From Pantoea sp. At-9b (GTDB taxonomy: Bacteria > Pseudomonadota > Gammaproteobacteria > Enterobacterales > Enterobacteriaceae), in contig NC_014837.1 of NCBI RefSeq assembly GCF_000175935.2, positions 4,278,001 through 4,342,000 on the forward strand: a DNA stretch of 64,000 bases, read 5' to 3'. Positions 30,299 to 45,792 of the stretch are shown one piece after another. Every line of letters starts with the position of its first letter. The stretch's first letter is position 1. The notes under the pieces were generated by a model. That model searched no databases, was not told where the DNA came from, and saw nothing but the letters and a program-made list of their open reading frames with translations. Made by a program: the position numbers and the translations under genes.

Positions 30299-33085
30299 TT
30301 AGTGCGCCTGGTCCCAGTTTTCACCCGTTCCGACCTCAACCAGCAATGGAACATCCAGTTTCATGCTGCCCTCCATCAACTGGCGGATTTTGTCACTGGC
30401 GCTGGCCACTGCGTCCTGATGGATCTCAAACACCAGTTCATCGTGTACCTGCATAATCATTTTAACCTTGTCGTCCTTTTGCTCCAGCAGCCACCCATCA
30501 ACCGCAATCATCGCGCGCTTGATGATATCCGCTGCGGTTCCCTGCATCGGGGCGTTAATTGCCGCGCGTTCTGCTGCCTTGCGGCGAATGGCGTTGCTGG
30601 ATGTGATATCCGGCAGCCATAAACGGCGACCATCTAGCGTCTCAACGTAGCCCTTCGCTGCCGCCTGCTCACGCGTCTCTTCCATATAACGCAATACGCC
30701 CGGATAGCGTTCAAAGTAGAGATCCATGTACTTTTTGGCTTCACCGGCACCGATATTCAGCTGACGCGACAGACCAAACGCACTCATGCCGTAGATCAGA
30801 CCAAAGTTGATAGCTTTCGCGCTACGGCGCTGTTCACCGGAAACCTTGCTCAGTGCCACACCAAACACTTCTGATGCGGTTGCGCGGTGAATGTCTTCCC
30901 CCTGAGCAAAAGCAGCCAGCAGCCCTTTATCCTGCGACAGATGCGCCATAATACGCAGCTCAATCTGCGAATAGTCAGCCGCGACAATCCGCTTGTCAGG
31001 CCCGGCAATGAACGCCTGGCGAATGCGGCGGCCCTCATCGTTGCGCACCGGGATATTTTGTAAGTTGGGATCGGTGGATGACAGACGACCGGTTGCCGTC
31101 ACCGCCTGATGGTAGGAGGTATGCACGCGACCAGTAACCGGATTGATCATCAGCGGCAGTTTATCGGTGTAAGTCGATTTCAGCTTCGACAAACCACGAT
31201 GCTCCAGAATCACCTTCGGTAAGGGATAATCCAGTGCCAGTTCAGCCAACACCTCTTCGCTGGTCGATGGTGCGCCACCCGGAGTCTTCTTGGTTGGCTT
31301 GATACCCTGTTTTTCAAACAGAATCGTTTGCAGTTGCTTGGTTGAGGACAGGTTGAACGGTTCTCCCGCCAGATCATGCGCTTGCTGCTCCAGCTCAGCC
31401 AGCCGCGTCGTCAGCTCCTGCGAATGTTTCGCCAGGATGTTTTGATCGATCAGCACACCGTTACGCTCAACACGGGAGATCACCTTCAGCAATGGCATCT
31501 CGATCTCAGTGAAGACTTTTTTCGGGCCTGCTTCTTTCTCCAGCTCCGGCCACATTTTCAGGTGCAACTGCAAAGTGACATCTGCATCTTCCGCGGCGTA
31601 ATGCCCGGCCTGCTCAATGGCAATCTGGTTAAAGGTCAGCTGATTTTTGCCTTTCCCGGCGATCTCTTCAAAGGTGACCGTTTTGTGGTTCAGCCAGCGC
31701 GCTGCGAGGCTGTCCATATCGTGCTTACCACCCACACTGTTCAGGCAATATGACTCCAGCATGGTGTCGTATTTGATACCGTTCAGCTCAATGTCGTAGT
31801 TCTTCAGAACGCCGCGATCGTATTTGAGATTTTGCCCGACTTTTGCCGCCTTGCTGTCTTCCAGCAAAGGTTTCAACTGCGCCAACACCGCCGCGCGATC
31901 CAATTGATCGGGGGCATCGAGATAATCATGTGCTACCGGCAAATAAGCCGCTTCTCCGGGGGCGACGGCGAAAGCAAGGCCGACAATATTGGCACTCAGC
32001 GTATCCAGTGAATCGGTTTCCAGATCGAATGCAAACACATCGCTTTTCTTCAGCTTTTCCAGCCAGCGGCTAAAAGTGTCTTGATCAAGAATGGTGACGT
32101 AACCGTCGGAAGACAACACACTCGCTGTTTCGGCTTTTGCCGCAGGCTGATCCGCCAATGCTTGCTGGGCCGGGGCGCTGCCTTTCGTACCCTGCAACCA
32201 TTTGCCTTCTTGCAGATCGACCAACCAGCGCTTGAATTCATAGCGACTGAAGAGTGTTTGCAGGACAGCAACATCCGGCTCATTGACCGTCAATTGCTCA
32301 CAGCCGAGCTCCAGTTCTACGTCAGTTTTGATGGTCGCCAGTTGATAAGACAGGAAGGCCACGTCGCGGTTTTGTTCCAGCTTCGCCGCCATCGTTTTGG
32401 CACCACGGAATGACAGATCAGCCACTTTTTCCAGATTGTCATAAATGGACTGCATGCCACCCAGGCCTTGCAACAATGCCTGCGCGGTCTTTTCGCCCAC
32501 CCCCGGCACGCCGGGAATGTTGTCCGAGCTGTCGCCCATCATGGCGAGAAAATCGATAATCAGTGAAGGCGGTACACCGTATTTCTGTTCAACTTCTTCC
32601 GGTCCGAGCACCGTATTCGTCATGGTGTTAATCAGCGTGATACCCGGTGTCACCAATTGGGCCATATCTTTATCGCCGGTGCTGATCAGAACCGGACGCC
32701 CTTGTTTTTCTGCTTCCTGCGCCAGCGTACCGATGACGTCATCCGCCTCAACACCCGTTACTGCCAGCAGCGGCAAGCCCATCGCTTTAACCATTTCATG
32801 AAGCGGCTCGATCTGCGCACGCAGATCATCAGGCATCGGTGGGCGGTGTGATTTGTAGTGTTCGAATAACTCATCACGGAATGTTTTTCCTTTCGCATCG
32901 AAGACCACAGCGACATGGCTGGGTTGATACTGCATCAACAAGCTTTTCAACATGTTGAGAACACCATACATGGCGCCAGTTGGCTCGCCTGCGCTATTGG
33001 TCAGGGGCGGAAAGGCATGATATGCACGGTAGAGATAGGAGGAACCGTCTACCAGAATCAGGGGATTTTCTGCAATGTGCGCCAT
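30299..33085 (-). CDS. polA: DNA polymerase I
   Basis: 928 residues, exactly the E. coli length. It matures Okazaki fragments and fills repair gaps. Domain order: 5' nuclease (about 1-290), 3'-5' exonuclease (DLETDSLD, about 350, acidic metal ligands intact), and family A polymerase with motif A DYSQIELR, motif B ([14 protein letters not shown]) and motif C VHDEL. The C-terminus ENWDQAH is intact. Transcribed toward spf. Confidence 0.99.
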   Translation of the reverse strand: MAHIAENPLILVDGSSYLYRAYHAFPPLTNSAGEPTGAMYGVLNMLKSLLMQYQPSHVAVVFDAKGKTFRDELFEHYKSHRPPMPDDLRAQIEPLHEMVKAMGLPLLAVTGVEADDVIGTLAQEAEKQGRPVLISTGDKDMAQLVTPGITLINTMTNTVLGPEEVEQKYGVPPSLIIDFLAMMGDSSDNIPGVPGVGEKTAQALLQGLGGMQSIYDNLEKVADLSFRGAKTMAAKLEQNRDVAFLSYQLATIKTDVELELGCEQLTVNEPDVAVLQTLFSRYEFKRWLVDLQEGKWLQGTKGSAPAQQALADQPAAKAETASVLSSDGYVTILDQDTFSRWLEKLKKSDVFAFDLETDSLDTLSANIVGLAFAVAPGEAAYLPVAHDYLDAPDQLDRAAVLAQLKPLLEDSKAAKVGQNLKYDRGVLKNYDIELNGIKYDTMLESYCLNSVGGKHDMDSLAARWLNHKTVTFEEIAGKGKNQLTFNQIAIEQAGHYAAEDADVTLQLHLKMWPELEKEAGPKKVFTEIEMPLLKVISRVERNGVLIDQNILAKHSQELTTRLAELEQQAHDLAGEPFNLSSTKQLQTILFEKQGIKPTKKTPGGAPSTSEEVLAELALDYPLPKVILEHRGLSKLKSTYTDKLPLMINPVTGRVHTSYHQAVTATGRLSSTDPNLQNIPVRNDEGRRIRQAFIAGPDKRIVAADYSQIELRIMAHLSQDKGLLAAFAQGEDIHRATASEVFGVALSKVSGEQRRSAKAINFGLIYGMSAFGLSRQLNIGAGEAKKYMDLYFERYPGVLRYMEETREQAAAKGYVETLDGRRLWLPDITSSNAIRRKAAERAAINAPMQGTAADIIKRAMIAVDGWLLEQKDDKVKMIMQVHDELVFEIHQDAVASASDKIRQLMEGSMKLDVPLLVEVGTGENWDQAH

Positions 33086-33416
33086 AAGTTTGATTTTTCT
33101 TCGTTGCGATTAAGAGAGGTATAAGGATGCCATAACCAGAGACGAATGTTGAATTCGCGGCAGGTGATGTGATGTTTTTTCCTCATTACGCGGGATGGAT
33201 CGCAGGGATCTTATTGTGGATAACTTTGTGCGTAAATTTCATAACGTATTGTTATTTCCTTTGAACATCAATCTCACACCGATAAAACACGATATTTTTC
33301 ATGCAGTTGGTAAGTTTCTGTGATGCCGGGCATCTTTTTAAAAAGATGATCGTCGATGTGGATATTAACCACAAGGTTTACAGCAGGAAGGCAAATAAAA
33401 GAAAGGAAGCAGAATT
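33086..33416. other. polA upstream region with a DnaA box
   Basis: No gene-like frame; E. coli has yihF/yihG between polA and dsbA, absent here. The region should hold the polA promoter. A perfect DnaA box, TTATCCACA on the minus strand (33215-33223), lies about 130 bp before the polA start, and a degenerate one, TGTGGATAT, lies near 33356. Confidence 0.6.
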
Positions 33417-33445
33417 GAAAACGCCGACGTAGTCGGCGTTTTTAT
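33417..33445 (-). terminator. dsbA rho-independent terminator
   Basis: AACGCCGAC-GTA-GTCGGCGTT stem flanked by A-runs on one side and T-runs on the other, so it can work in both directions. It follows the dsbA stop. Confidence 0.88.
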
Positions 33446-33453
33446 TGCTTAAA

Positions 33454-34083
33454 TTAGTTCTTCTCGACGAGGAATTTCACCACGTTGGCGTAATCCGCCA
33501 CGAAATTATCCATAGAGCTGGTGTCGAGGCCGCCGTTGTTTACCATGTATTTACCATTGATAAACATCGCCGGTACGCCCTGAAGATTAACATCAGAAGC
33601 GGCTTTCTGCTGCTGTGCAACCAGCGCTTTCACTGCAAAGCTGTTCCACGCCGCATCGTAATCTTCTGAAGAGATCCCGGCAGCCTTAATAAAGGTGTCT
33701 TTCAGGCTGGCAGCATCAGTGACTGTCTGGGTTTTCTGAATACCATCAAAGATCGGTGCCGTTACTTTATCTTCGACGCCCAGTGCCATTGCAACAGCCC
33801 ATGCATGCGTCACAACCGGACCAAAGTCACCACCCAGGAAATCCACGTGATATTTGGTCACTTTGGTATTGGCAGGCAGATTCTTTTTCACGGCATCGCT
33901 GACGTGATAAACGCGTTCGAATTGATAGCAATGCGGGCAGAAGAAAGAGAAAAACTCCATTACCTGCGGTTCACCAGCGATGGGCTTCGGCAGCGTGACA
34001 TACTGCTTACCATCGGTAAATTGTGCCGCGGAGGCGCTAAATGCCAGCATTAAACCTACCAGCGCGAACCAAATCTTTTTCAT
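33454..34083 (-). CDS. dsbA: Periplasmic thiol:disulfide oxidase DsbA
   Basis: 209 residues (E. coli 208). Signal peptide [19 protein letters not shown] (1-19), then the thioredoxin fold with active site C49-P-H-C52 and cis-proline in GVPAMFI. It introduces disulfides into secreted proteins and is recycled by DsbB. ATG 34083 is the signal-peptide start; a frame to 34110 would precede the signal and is unlikely. It lies 26 bp after srkA, the usual srkA-dsbA operon. Confidence 0.98.
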   Translation of the reverse strand: MKKIWFALVGLMLAFSASAAQFTDGKQYVTLPKPIAGEPQVMEFFSFFCPHCYQFERVYHVSDAVKKNLPANTKVTKYHVDFLGGDFGPVVTHAWAVAMALGVEDKVTAPIFDGIQKTQTVTDAASLKDTFIKAAGISSEDYDAAWNSFAVKALVAQQQKAASDVNLQGVPAMFINGKYMVNNGGLDTSSMDNFVADYANVVKFLVEKN

Positions 34084-34109
34084 CGTGAAAAATTCTCCTG
34101 ACTGCTTCA

Positions 34110-35096
34110 TTAAAATTGCGGGCTAAGCTGCAACGGCGGTTCGTGTAACAGCTTTTCCTGCTCGGTAAAAAGGGCAATTTGCCGACGCCAAAAATCTTCA
34201 TCGGTCATCCACGGAAAGGCGCGTGGAAATGCAGGATCCTGCCAGCGACGCACGACCCAGGCTAAATAATAAACCATGCGCATCGCGCGTAAAGGCTCAA
34301 TCAGTGACAATTCATGTAAATCGAAATCGCTGAATTCATTGTAAGCTTCCAGCAAAATATCCCACTGGATAAGTTGTTCCTGGCGATCGCCATTTACCAA
34401 CATCCACAGATCCTGTACTGCCGGTCCGGTGCGTGCATCATCAAGATCGACAAACATCGGGCCATCACGCCACAGAATATTACCGGGATGGCAGTCACCG
34501 TGTAATCGCAGTGGCTGCCAGCGCGTATGCCATATCTGCTGTAACGTGTGGCTCAATTTATCTATGGCGGCCATTAACTGTGCTTTGAGCGCATCTGGTA
34601 CCAGTACGCTCTGCTCCAGTTGTTGGCGCGGCTGTACAATATATTCATCCAATCCGATGGTTGGCCGTTGCTGGAAGCTTTTTTGCCGGCCAGTTTGATG
34701 GATGCGCCCGAGAAAACGGCCTACCCACTCCATCTGTTCTTCATTATCGGTTTCATACTGGCGTCCGCCCAGACTGGGAAATACCGCAAACATAAAACCG
34801 GCATGGCTGTTCAGGGTGGTTCCCTGTAATGCCAGGGGGGCAGCAACCGGCACTTCGTCATTTAATAAATCGTGGGCAAACTGATGTTCTTCCAGAATTT
34901 GCCCGGCGCTCCAGCGCTGCGGGCGGTAAAACTTCACGACGTAGCGGCGTTTGTCATCATCGCTAAATTGATAGACGCGATTTTCATAGCTGTTGAGGGC
35001 GGTTAAGCCAGATTCTACGCGCAGACCCGCTTCCCAAAGTGCATCCAGGATCACATCGGGGTTTAACGTCTGAAAATTAAAGGTGGCTTCGCTCAT
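34110..35096 (-). CDS. srkA: Stress-response kinase SrkA (YihE/RdoA)
   Basis: 328 residues. An aminoglycoside-phosphotransferase/choline-kinase-like Ser/Thr protein kinase. The catalytic loop is [14 protein letters not shown] and the metal-binding loop is [11 protein letters not shown], both with the expected Asp/Asn residues. In E. coli it is controlled by CpxR and protects against MazF-linked death under stress. Two adjacent ATG codons (35099, 35096) are possible starts; the second has better Shine-Dalgarno spacing. Upstream of dsbA. Confidence 0.95.
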   Translation of the reverse strand: MSEATFNFQTLNPDVILDALWEAGLRVESGLTALNSYENRVYQFSDDDKRRYVVKFYRPQRWSAGQILEEHQFAHDLLNDEVPVAAPLALQGTTLNSHAGFMFAVFPSLGGRQYETDNEEQMEWVGRFLGRIHQTGRQKSFQQRPTIGLDEYIVQPRQQLEQSVLVPDALKAQLMAAIDKLSHTLQQIWHTRWQPLRLHGDCHPGNILWRDGPMFVDLDDARTGPAVQDLWMLVNGDRQEQLIQWDILLEAYNEFSDFDLHELSLIEPLRAMRMVYYLAWVVRRWQDPAFPRAFPWMTDEDFWRRQIALFTEQEKLLHEPPLQLSPQF

Positions 35097-35141
35097 CATG
35101 TGGCCTGTGTGTTACCTTTGCTTTGATGCGCAAGGATAGCA

Positions 35142-35417
35142 CTACTCATCATCCTTAATCACACCGCGTGCACGTAATAGCGCGGTTTTAAAATCCACTT
35201 CATAATCTTTTTTCAGACCGGGAATCTCAGCATCAGTGTCTGAATCTCGCATTTTGAGATGGTAAATCAATATGTCGTCGGTTAATTCACTTAATGGGCC
35301 ACTGAAGCCTGCTTCCTGCGCTAATTTTTGTAAAAATGCCAATAGGTTAAGATCAGACTCCTTCTGCCATGCTGGTTGCAGGAGTTCGAGTAGTTCGTTG
35401 AGACGGTGATATTTCAT
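35142..35417 (-). CDS. yihD: YihD, DUF1040 protein
   Basis: 91 residues (E. coli 89) with the conserved core [35 protein letters not shown] and [22 protein letters not shown] small helical cytoplasmic protein of unknown function. Two adjacent ATGs follow GAGGA; I use the second by alignment and spacing. Likely first gene of yihD-srkA-dsbA, and divergent from mobA. Confidence 0.94.
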   Translation of the reverse strand: MKYHRLNELLELLQPAWQKESDLNLLAFLQKLAQEAGFSGPLSELTDDILIYHLKMRDSDTDAEIPGLKKDYEVDFKTALLRARGVIKDDE

Positions 35418-35489
35418 CATTTATTCCTCATATGCAGGTGTCAGGCAGCCGACCTGTAAGTATCGTCCACTCAGGATAAGGAGACGAAG

Positions 35490-36065
35490 ATGACAGCATT
35501 TACCGGCGTGATCCTGGCAGGCGGCCAGGGACGTCGTATGGGGGGCGAAGATAAGGGATTACTGCTGCTGCAAGGTGAACCCCTGTATCAACACGTTCTG
35601 CGCCGTTTTCGGCCACAGGTCAATATTGTGTTGATAAGCGCCAACCGCAACATTGATCGTTATCAGTTAAGCGGTTGTCAGGTGGTCAGCGACTCTCTGC
35701 CCGATTATCCTGGTCCTCTGGCGGGAATGCTGAGTGGTTTGCGTCACAGTCCGTCTGAGTGGGTGGCATTTTGTGCCTGCGATACGCCGTGGATCCCTGA
35801 CGATTTCGTTGCACGTTTATGGCAAAACAAAGCAGATGCTCCGGCCGTATGGGTGAAATCCCCCCTACGCGATCACCCGGCACTGGCATTGGTGAATCGA
35901 TCTTTAGCAGATGATCTCGAAACCTGGCTGTTAAGCGGCGAGCGGCGTCTGATGCAGTTTTTGCGGGAAAGTGGCGGTCATGCTGTGACCTTTACCGATC
36001 CTGAATCGGCATTTCGTAATATCAATACACCGGACGACTTACGGGATGAGGAAATACCATCATGA
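35490..36065 (+). CDS. mobA: Molybdenum cofactor guanylyltransferase MobA
   Basis: 191 residues. It joins GMP to molybdopterin to make the MGD cofactor of molybdoenzymes. The nucleotide-binding loop LAGGQGRRMGGEDKG, the SDSLPDYPGPLAGML segment and the NINTPDDL C-terminal motif are present. The start has AAGGAGA upstream. Its TGA overlaps the mobB ATG (ATGA). Confidence 0.96.
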   Translation: MTAFTGVILAGGQGRRMGGEDKGLLLLQGEPLYQHVLRRFRPQVNIVLISANRNIDRYQLSGCQVVSDSLPDYPGPLAGMLSGLRHSPSEWVAFCACDTPWIPDDFVARLWQNKADAPAVWVKSPLRDHPALALVNRSLADDLETWLLSGERRLMQFLRESGGHAVTFTDPESAFRNINTPDDLRDEEIPS

Positions 36066-36574
36066 CCGTACCTTTGCTGGCCATTGCCGCCTGGAGCGGA
36101 ACCGGTAAAACGACCTTGCTGGAGAAGGTGATCCCACTGCTGAGAGACCGAGGTATCCGTTCGGGCTTGATCAAACATACACACCATCATATGGATGTCG
36201 ATACGCCGGGAAAAGATAGCTATCTGCTGCGAAAAGCGGGTGCAGATCAGGTGATCGTTGCCAGCAACCAGCGTTGGGCGTTGATGTGCGAGACACCCGA
36301 TGAACCCTTAAATTTGCATCAGCTGGCGGCACGTATGGACCATGCTTTGCTGGATTTAGTGTTGGTCGAAGGGTTTAAGGATGAGCCAGTTGCGAAGATT
36401 GTGTTGTGGCGTACCGGTGTGAAGGGGGCTATTGCCGATTTACTTGATGATTACGTGATTGCGGTAGCGAGTGATGTGGAATCCGCGTTGCCGATACCCG
36501 TACTGGATATTAATCAACCACAGCAGATTGCCGACTTCATTGCTGAATGGTGTTTTTCACAGAAAAATCCGTGA
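36062..36574 (+). CDS. mobB: MobB, GTP-binding partner in MGD synthesis
   Basis: 170 residues (E. coli 175). P-loop AAWSGTGKTTLLEKV at the N-terminus, then HHHMDVDTPGKDSYLLRKAG and LVLVEGFKD. It binds GTP and MobA and assists molybdenum cofactor loading, but is dispensable in E. coli. Coupled to mobA by a 4-bp overlap. Convergent with the rRNA operon. Confidence 0.96.
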   Translation: MTVPLLAIAAWSGTGKTTLLEKVIPLLRDRGIRSGLIKHTHHHMDVDTPGKDSYLLRKAGADQVIVASNQRWALMCETPDEPLNLHQLAARMDHALLDLVLVEGFKDEPVAKIVLWRTGVKGAIADLLDDYVIAVASDVESALPIPVLDINQPQQIADFIAEWCFSQKNP

Positions 36575-36593
36575 TTTTTTTCTGATTTTCAGA

Positions 36594-36626
36594 CGTAAAA
36601 AAGCCCTGAACTTTCGTTCAGGGCTT
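36594..36626 (-). terminator. rRNA operon terminator
   Basis: Read on the minus strand, AGCCCTGAA-(CGAAAG)-TTCAGGGCT followed by TTTTTT, 12 nt after the 5S gene. It can also face mobB transcripts. Confidence 0.92.
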
Positions 36627-36638
36627 CTTCACTAATTG

Positions 36639-36758
36639 ATGCCTGGCAGTTCCCTACTCTCGCATGGGGAGACCCCACACTACCATCGGCGCTACGGCGT
36701 TTCACTTCTGAGTTCGGCATGGGGTCAGGTGGGACCACCGCGCTACAGCCGCCAGGCA
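36639..36758 (-). rRNA. rrf: 5S ribosomal RNA
   Basis: 120 nt, beginning TGCCTGGCGGC and ending GCCAGGCAT on the minus strand, almost identical to E. coli 5S. Last gene of the operon, 104 nt after 23S. Confidence 0.98.
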
Positions 36759-36862
36759 AATTCTGTTTATCCGCACCGCCCTCACAGGCCATACGAATCA
36801 ATCCGTTTGAACAATGCTGAAAATTCTTTGCGTCTCTCAACTCAAAACGCCTCTGGCGTTGT

Positions 36863-39766
<2,904 letters not shown>

Positions 39767-39960
39767 TCACAACCCACAGACGTTTTTACGCATGCAGACT
39801 GCAAGCATTTGAGAGACTCGAACACATCGTTTTCATTTCTTATTACGGAGAAATGAAACAACGTGTCGTTTCAAATTTTCAGCTTGTTCCGGATTGTTAA
39901 AGAGCAAATACTTCGCAGCACACCGTTTCCGGTACGCTCTGAAGTATTGAAGTACTGTAA

Positions 39961-40036
39961 TGGTGGAGCTAAGCGGGATCGAACCGCTGACCTCCTGCGT
40001 GCAAGGCAGGCGCTCTCCCAGCTGAGCTATAGCCCC
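39961..40036 (-). tRNA. alaT: tRNA-Ala (UGC)
   Basis: 76 nt with encoded CCA. Minus strand begins GGGGCTATAGCTCAGC, anticodon TGC in CTTGCAC, T-loop GGTTCGATCCC. Second spacer tRNA of the operon. Confidence 0.98.
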
Positions 40037-40180
40037 ATACAGTTACTGCAGAGACCACTACTACCACTCAACCGAGTTAACATTCTTACATGAAGAATGT
40101 AATTTCTTCTCAGGCAAGGCATGCGGAAGGGAAGTTTACTCAGGTAAACGACCGCGCATAACGCAGCATGAGGAGAAATT

Positions 40181-40257
<77 letters not shown>

Positions 40258-40331
40258 GTAGAGGTTTTTTCTGCTCGTTACTTTTTCATCAGACAATCTG
40301 TGTGAGCACTTCGAAGGAAGGTATCTTCAGG

Positions 40332-41872
<1,541 letters not shown>

Positions 41873-42050
41873 AAGTTTGATGCTCAAAGAATTAAACTTC
41901 GTAATGAATTACGTGTTCACTCTTGAGACTTGATATTTTTTAAGTCCGTAGACTTTTGATATCAATCCTGCGAGTGCCCACACAGATTGTCTGATAAATT
42001 GTTAAAGAGCAGTGCGACCAGCGGGTTAACCGTCTGTCGCGAGGTGGCGT

Positions 42051-42078
42051 ATATTACGCTTTCCTCCTTCAGAGTCAA
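42051..42078 (-). promoter_or_regulatory. rrn P2 promoter
   Basis: Minus strand: TTGACT (42073-42078), 16-nt spacer, TAATAT (42051-42056), resembling E. coli rrn P2. Confidence 0.82.
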
Positions 42079-42169
42079 TCTCTTTTTCGAGATTTTTCTC
42101 TGGCGGGATGAATCACTTCGTCCCTCGCTGACCGTCTGCGTTGCCGCTTTGCCGTGTCAGTGGAGGCGC

Positions 42170-42197
42170 ATTATAGGGAGATAATTCTGACTGACAA
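42170..42197 (-). promoter_or_regulatory. rrn P1 promoter
   Basis: Minus strand: TTGTCA (42192-42197), 16-nt spacer ending in the GC-rich discriminator side CTCCC, TATAAT (42170-42175), then GCGCCTCCACTGACA, almost the E. coli rrn P1 core. The AT-rich stretch further upstream would be the UP element/Fis region, shared with the hsrA promoter region. Confidence 0.92.
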
Positions 42198-42400
42198 GCG
42201 TTTATTGCAAAAAATTGACCGAGCGCTACTTTTTTATACGAATGTGCTAAAAGCAGGCATTTTACGCTGAAGAAACACCCAGAAAAGCCCACCGCTCGGC
42301 ACAAATCATCGCAATGGCTCTAAACGTAAGTGCTATTCTGATGGTCCAATCGCAGTTTTCCCCCTGCTGCAGACAGAATTTTATTAAAGAAGGACTTTAA

Positions 42401-43804
42401 ATGATTCGCTCCGCGCGCAGTATGGCCGGTTTGCCCTGGATCGCCGCTATGGCATTTTTCATGCAATCGCTTGATGCCACTATCCTCAACACCGCGCTTC
42501 CTGCCATCGCCACCAGCCTCCAACGTTCACCCCTTGCCATGCAATCCGCCGTTATCAGCTACACACTGACCGTTGCCATGTTAATTCCCGTCAGTGGCTG
42601 GCTGGCCGATCGCTTTGGTACACGCAAAATCTTTATCATTGCGGTATCGCTGTTCACGTTGGGTTCGCTGGCCTGTGCTTTGTCTGGCAGTCTGGGGTGG
42701 TTGGTTTTTTCCCGCGTAGTGCAGGGGATTGGCGGCGCGATGATGATGCCGGTCGCCCGACTGGCGCTGCTACGGGCCTATCCACGCAGTGAACTGCTAC
42801 CGGTACTCAACTTCGTCACCATGCCTGGTCTGGTCGGGCCGATACTGGGGCCGATGCTCGGCGGTTTGCTGGTCACCTATGCCAGTTGGCACTGGATTTT
42901 CCTGATTAACATCCCTATCGGTCTGCTTGGCATCTTTTATGCGCGTAAGTACATGCCGGATTTTACCACCCCCAAACGTCGCTTCGACTTCGGTGGTTTT
43001 GTGTTATTCGGCGTTGGGTTAGTGTTGATCTCGATTGGTATCGAACTGTTCGGTGAACGCATTGTGTCGCCCTGGCAGGCAACCGCTGTTCTGTTCACCG
43101 GGGTGTTGTTGTTGCTTCTCTATATAGTCCATGCGCGCCGTCATCCGGCACCGTTGATCAGCTTACCCATGTTTAAAACCCGAACCTTTTCCATTGGCAT
43201 CATTGGCAATATCGCTTCGCGTCTCGGTACGGGTTGTATTCCCTTCCTGATGCCGTTGATGTTACAGGTGGGATTTGGTTATCCGGCGATTATCGCCGGT
43301 TGCATGATGGGCCCGACCGCGATTGGCTCGTTACTGGCGAAATCCACCGTTACCCAAGTCTTACGTCGCTTTGGCTATCGCCACACCCTGGTCGGTATTT
43401 CGGTGATTATCGGTTTCCTGATTGCCTCCTTCTCGCTGCAAACGCCAGGAGGAAGTGTGTTATTGCTGCTGCTGGCGTTGTTCGTGCTGGGCATGGCGAT
43501 GTCGACCCAATTCACCGCAATGAATACCATCACCCTGGCGGACCTGAATGATGAGAACGCCAGCGGTGGGAATAGCGTGCTGGCGGTAACGCAGCAACTG
43601 TCCATCAGCTTTGGTGTCGCGGTGAGTGCCGCCGTGTTGCGCTTTTATCAGGAGTTTGATGGCACCACGGTGCAACATTTCCACGCCACCTTCCTGACGA
43701 TGGGGGTTATCACCGTGCTGGCCGCGTTTACCTTTATGCTGCTGCGCAATGGCGATGGCCGCCATTTAATCACCAACCGCGATAAAAAGAAGAAGGGCGC
43801 TTAA
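42401..43804 (+). CDS. hsrA: HsrA, DHA2-family MFS transporter
   Basis: 467 residues, 14 predicted membrane helices. DHA2 drug:H+ antiporter signatures are [13 protein letters not shown] (motif A) and the antiporter motif [11 protein letters not shown]. It is closely related to E. coli HsrA (YieO), a putative multidrug or homocysteine-resistance exporter. The start has AAGGAC upstream. Convergent with rbsR with overlapping stops (43801-43804). In E. coli the same neighbour pair lies beside rrnC. Confidence 0.93.
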   Translation: MIRSARSMAGLPWIAAMAFFMQSLDATILNTALPAIATSLQRSPLAMQSAVISYTLTVAMLIPVSGWLADRFGTRKIFIIAVSLFTLGSLACALSGSLGWLVFSRVVQGIGGAMMMPVARLALLRAYPRSELLPVLNFVTMPGLVGPILGPMLGGLLVTYASWHWIFLINIPIGLLGIFYARKYMPDFTTPKRRFDFGGFVLFGVGLVLISIGIELFGERIVSPWQATAVLFTGVLLLLLYIVHARRHPAPLISLPMFKTRTFSIGIIGNIASRLGTGCIPFLMPLMLQVGFGYPAIIAGCMMGPTAIGSLLAKSTVTQVLRRFGYRHTLVGISVIIGFLIASFSLQTPGGSVLLLLLALFVLGMAMSTQFTAMNTITLADLNDENASGGNSVLAVTQQLSISFGVAVSAAVLRFYQEFDGTTVQHFHATFLTMGVITVLAAFTFMLLRNGDGRHLITNRDKKKKGA

Positions 43805-44793
43805 ACCGAACCACGTTCCACTAACTCCGGCGTCAGGACCAGCGTTTGCTGACTGGCGTCGGGATCGCTCATTCGATGAATCAGGGTATCAATCGCCAGC
43901 TCGCCCAACTCATCTTTAGGCTGATGGACGGTACTTAACGGCGGCGTCAGATAACGCGACAGTTCGATATTGTCGTAGCCCATCACCGCAATATCCTGCG
44001 GCACACGCAGCCCGGCCTGAAACAGCGCGTGGTAGACACCTACCGCCATCGCATCATTGCTGGTAAATACCGCTTCCGGCAGCGGATCCAGCGTCAACAG
44101 TTGGTTCATGGCATTAAAACCGCCCTGAAACTCAAAGTCGCCATCAACGACATAGCCCGGTAGCACCGGCAGCCCGCTGTTAGCCATGGCTTTCTGGAAG
44201 CCATCCAGACGCAGTCGCGCAGGCGTTTTATCCAGCGGCCCGGCAATACAAGCAATACGACGGTAGCCACGATCGATCAAATGCTGTGTGGCCATCTCAC
44301 CGCCTAACAGCGCGTTATCCTGAATAATGTCGCCACGGCCTTCAAACGGTGCCCAGTCCATCATCACCATGGGAATCGACGGATAACGATTCAGAATATC
44401 CGCCGAGGGCAGGTGGGTTTCCGTGCACATGATCAGCAGGCCATCAACGCGCTTTTGCAGCAACGTTTCCAGACTGCGGTTCATACGTTCCTCATCCCCT
44501 TCGGTATTGCACAGAATCAGGCTGTAGCCACGTTCATAACAACTGTTCTCAACGCCGCGCACCACTTCAGAATAGAAGGGGTTATTGCTGGCGGTCAGAA
44601 GCATGCCGATGGTGCGTGTCTGATTGATTTTGAGGCTGCGCGCGAGGGCAGAAGGGGCGTAATTCAGCGTGCGGATGGCCTGCTCCACCTTTTCACGCAC
44701 CTGTTCGCTAACAAAGCGATTGTTGTTAATCACATGCGAAACGGTGGAGGTAGAGACGCCCGCCAGGCGGGCGACATCTTTCATGGTAGCCAA
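43801..44793 (-). CDS. rbsR: Ribose operon repressor RbsR
   Basis: 330 residues from a TTG start, exactly the E. coli length. LacI-type helix-turn-helix [21 protein letters not shown], the hinge region [11 protein letters not shown], then a periplasmic-binding-protein-like ribose-sensing core. TTG 44793 has CAGGGC 7 nt upstream; the in-frame ATG at 44784 lacks a Shine-Dalgarno and would cut the HTH. It binds the AGCGAAACGTTTCGCT palindromes before rbsD. Confidence 0.95.
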   Translation of the reverse strand: MATMKDVARLAGVSTSTVSHVINNNRFVSEQVREKVEQAIRTLNYAPSALARSLKINQTRTIGMLLTASNNPFYSEVVRGVENSCYERGYSLILCNTEGDEERMNRSLETLLQKRVDGLLIMCTETHLPSADILNRYPSIPMVMMDWAPFEGRGDIIQDNALLGGEMATQHLIDRGYRRIACIAGPLDKTPARLRLDGFQKAMANSGLPVLPGYVVDGDFEFQGGFNAMNQLLTLDPLPEAVFTSNDAMAVGVYHALFQAGLRVPQDIAVMGYDNIELSRYLTPPLSTVHQPKDELGELAIDTLIHRMSDPDASQQTLVLTPELVERGSV

Positions 44794-44797
44794 ATGC

Positions 44798-45727
44798 TTA
44801 GCCCTGTTGTTGCAGGAAGGCATCAATCTCGGTACGCCACGGCACCGAGGGTTGCGCCCCGGGGCGCGTCACGGCGATGGCGGCCGCCGCATGGGCAAAA
44901 CGTACCGCATCATGCATCAAGACCCCTTCCAGACGGGCGGTAATAAACGCGCCGTTGAAGGTATCGCCCGCTGCAATGGTGTCGACCGCCTGTACGCTAA
45001 AGCCAGGAATGCGCACACCCTCGCCTTGCTCGCTCAACCAGACACCACGACGGCCCAGGGTAATCAGCACCGTCTGGATACCTTTACCATGCAGCACTGC
45101 CGCCGCCCGCGCCGCATCTTCATCGCTTTTCACTGCGATGCCGGTCAGGATTTCCGCTTCGGTTTCGTTTGGCGTGATGATATCGATCAGTGCCAACAGT
45201 TCATCGGAAAGATGGGTGGCAGGGGCCGGATTAAGAATCACCTGCGTTTGCTGCGCTTTGGCGATTTTCGCCGCCGCCAGCACGCTTTCCAGCGGTGACT
45301 CTAATTGCATCAACAACGCATCAGCATCCGCGATAACCTGTTGATGACGATCAACACAGGCCGGCGTTAACGCCGCATTAGCACCAGAATAGATGCCGAT
45401 ATTGTTTTCACCTTCGCCATTCACGAAGATCATCGCCACACCGGTGGCTTCATCCGCGACGGTTTCCACCGGCGCAGTATCAATTCGGTCCTGCTGCAAC
45501 TGCTGGCGGATACGTTCGCCAATGTCATCTGCACCCACGCAGGCAATAAAGGCGATATTGGCACCCGCGCGTCCGGCGGCTACCGCCTGATTAGCCCCTT
45601 TGCCGCCAAAGGCAATCTGATACTGTTTCCCGATCACCGTTTCGCCTGGTCGTGGAAAATGGGCGAGGTTAAGGATGTGATCGGCATTGATGCTGCCGAG
45701 TACGGCCAGTTTTGCGCTTTTGCTCAT
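44798..45727 (-). CDS. rbsK: Ribokinase
   Basis: 309 residues (E. coli 309). PfkB-family enzyme making ribose-5-phosphate. Substrate-binding GSINADHIL, the motif [15 protein letters not shown], and the catalytic [13 protein letters not shown] with its Asp base. ATG 45727 ([11 protein letters not shown]) follows a GGGAGTG RBS; the frame extends 11 codons upstream without support. Only 4 bp separate it from the rbsR start. Confidence 0.97.
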   Translation of the reverse strand: MSKSAKLAVLGSINADHILNLAHFPRPGETVIGKQYQIAFGGKGANQAVAAGRAGANIAFIACVGADDIGERIRQQLQQDRIDTAPVETVADEATGVAMIFVNGEGENNIGIYSGANAALTPACVDRHQQVIADADALLMQLESPLESVLAAAKIAKAQQTQVILNPAPATHLSDELLALIDIITPNETEAEILTGIAVKSDEDAARAAAVLHGKGIQTVLITLGRRGVWLSEQGEGVRIPGFSVQAVDTIAAGDTFNGAFITARLEGVLMHDAVRFAHAAAAIAVTRPGAQPSVPWRTEIDAFLQQQG

Positions 45728-45748
45728 AGGGAGTGATCCATCAAAATT

Positions 45749-45769
45749 GCGCCACCTCAATGGTGGCGC
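45749..45769. repeat. rbsB-rbsK intercistronic hairpin
   Basis: GCGCCACC-TCAAT-GGTGGCGC, an 8-bp perfect stem in the 65-bp gap. It may protect the upstream rbsDACB mRNA and lower expression of rbsK-rbsR relative to the binding protein. Confidence 0.6.
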
Positions 45770-45792
45770 GTTGCCCTGCTTTTCTTTGCGTG

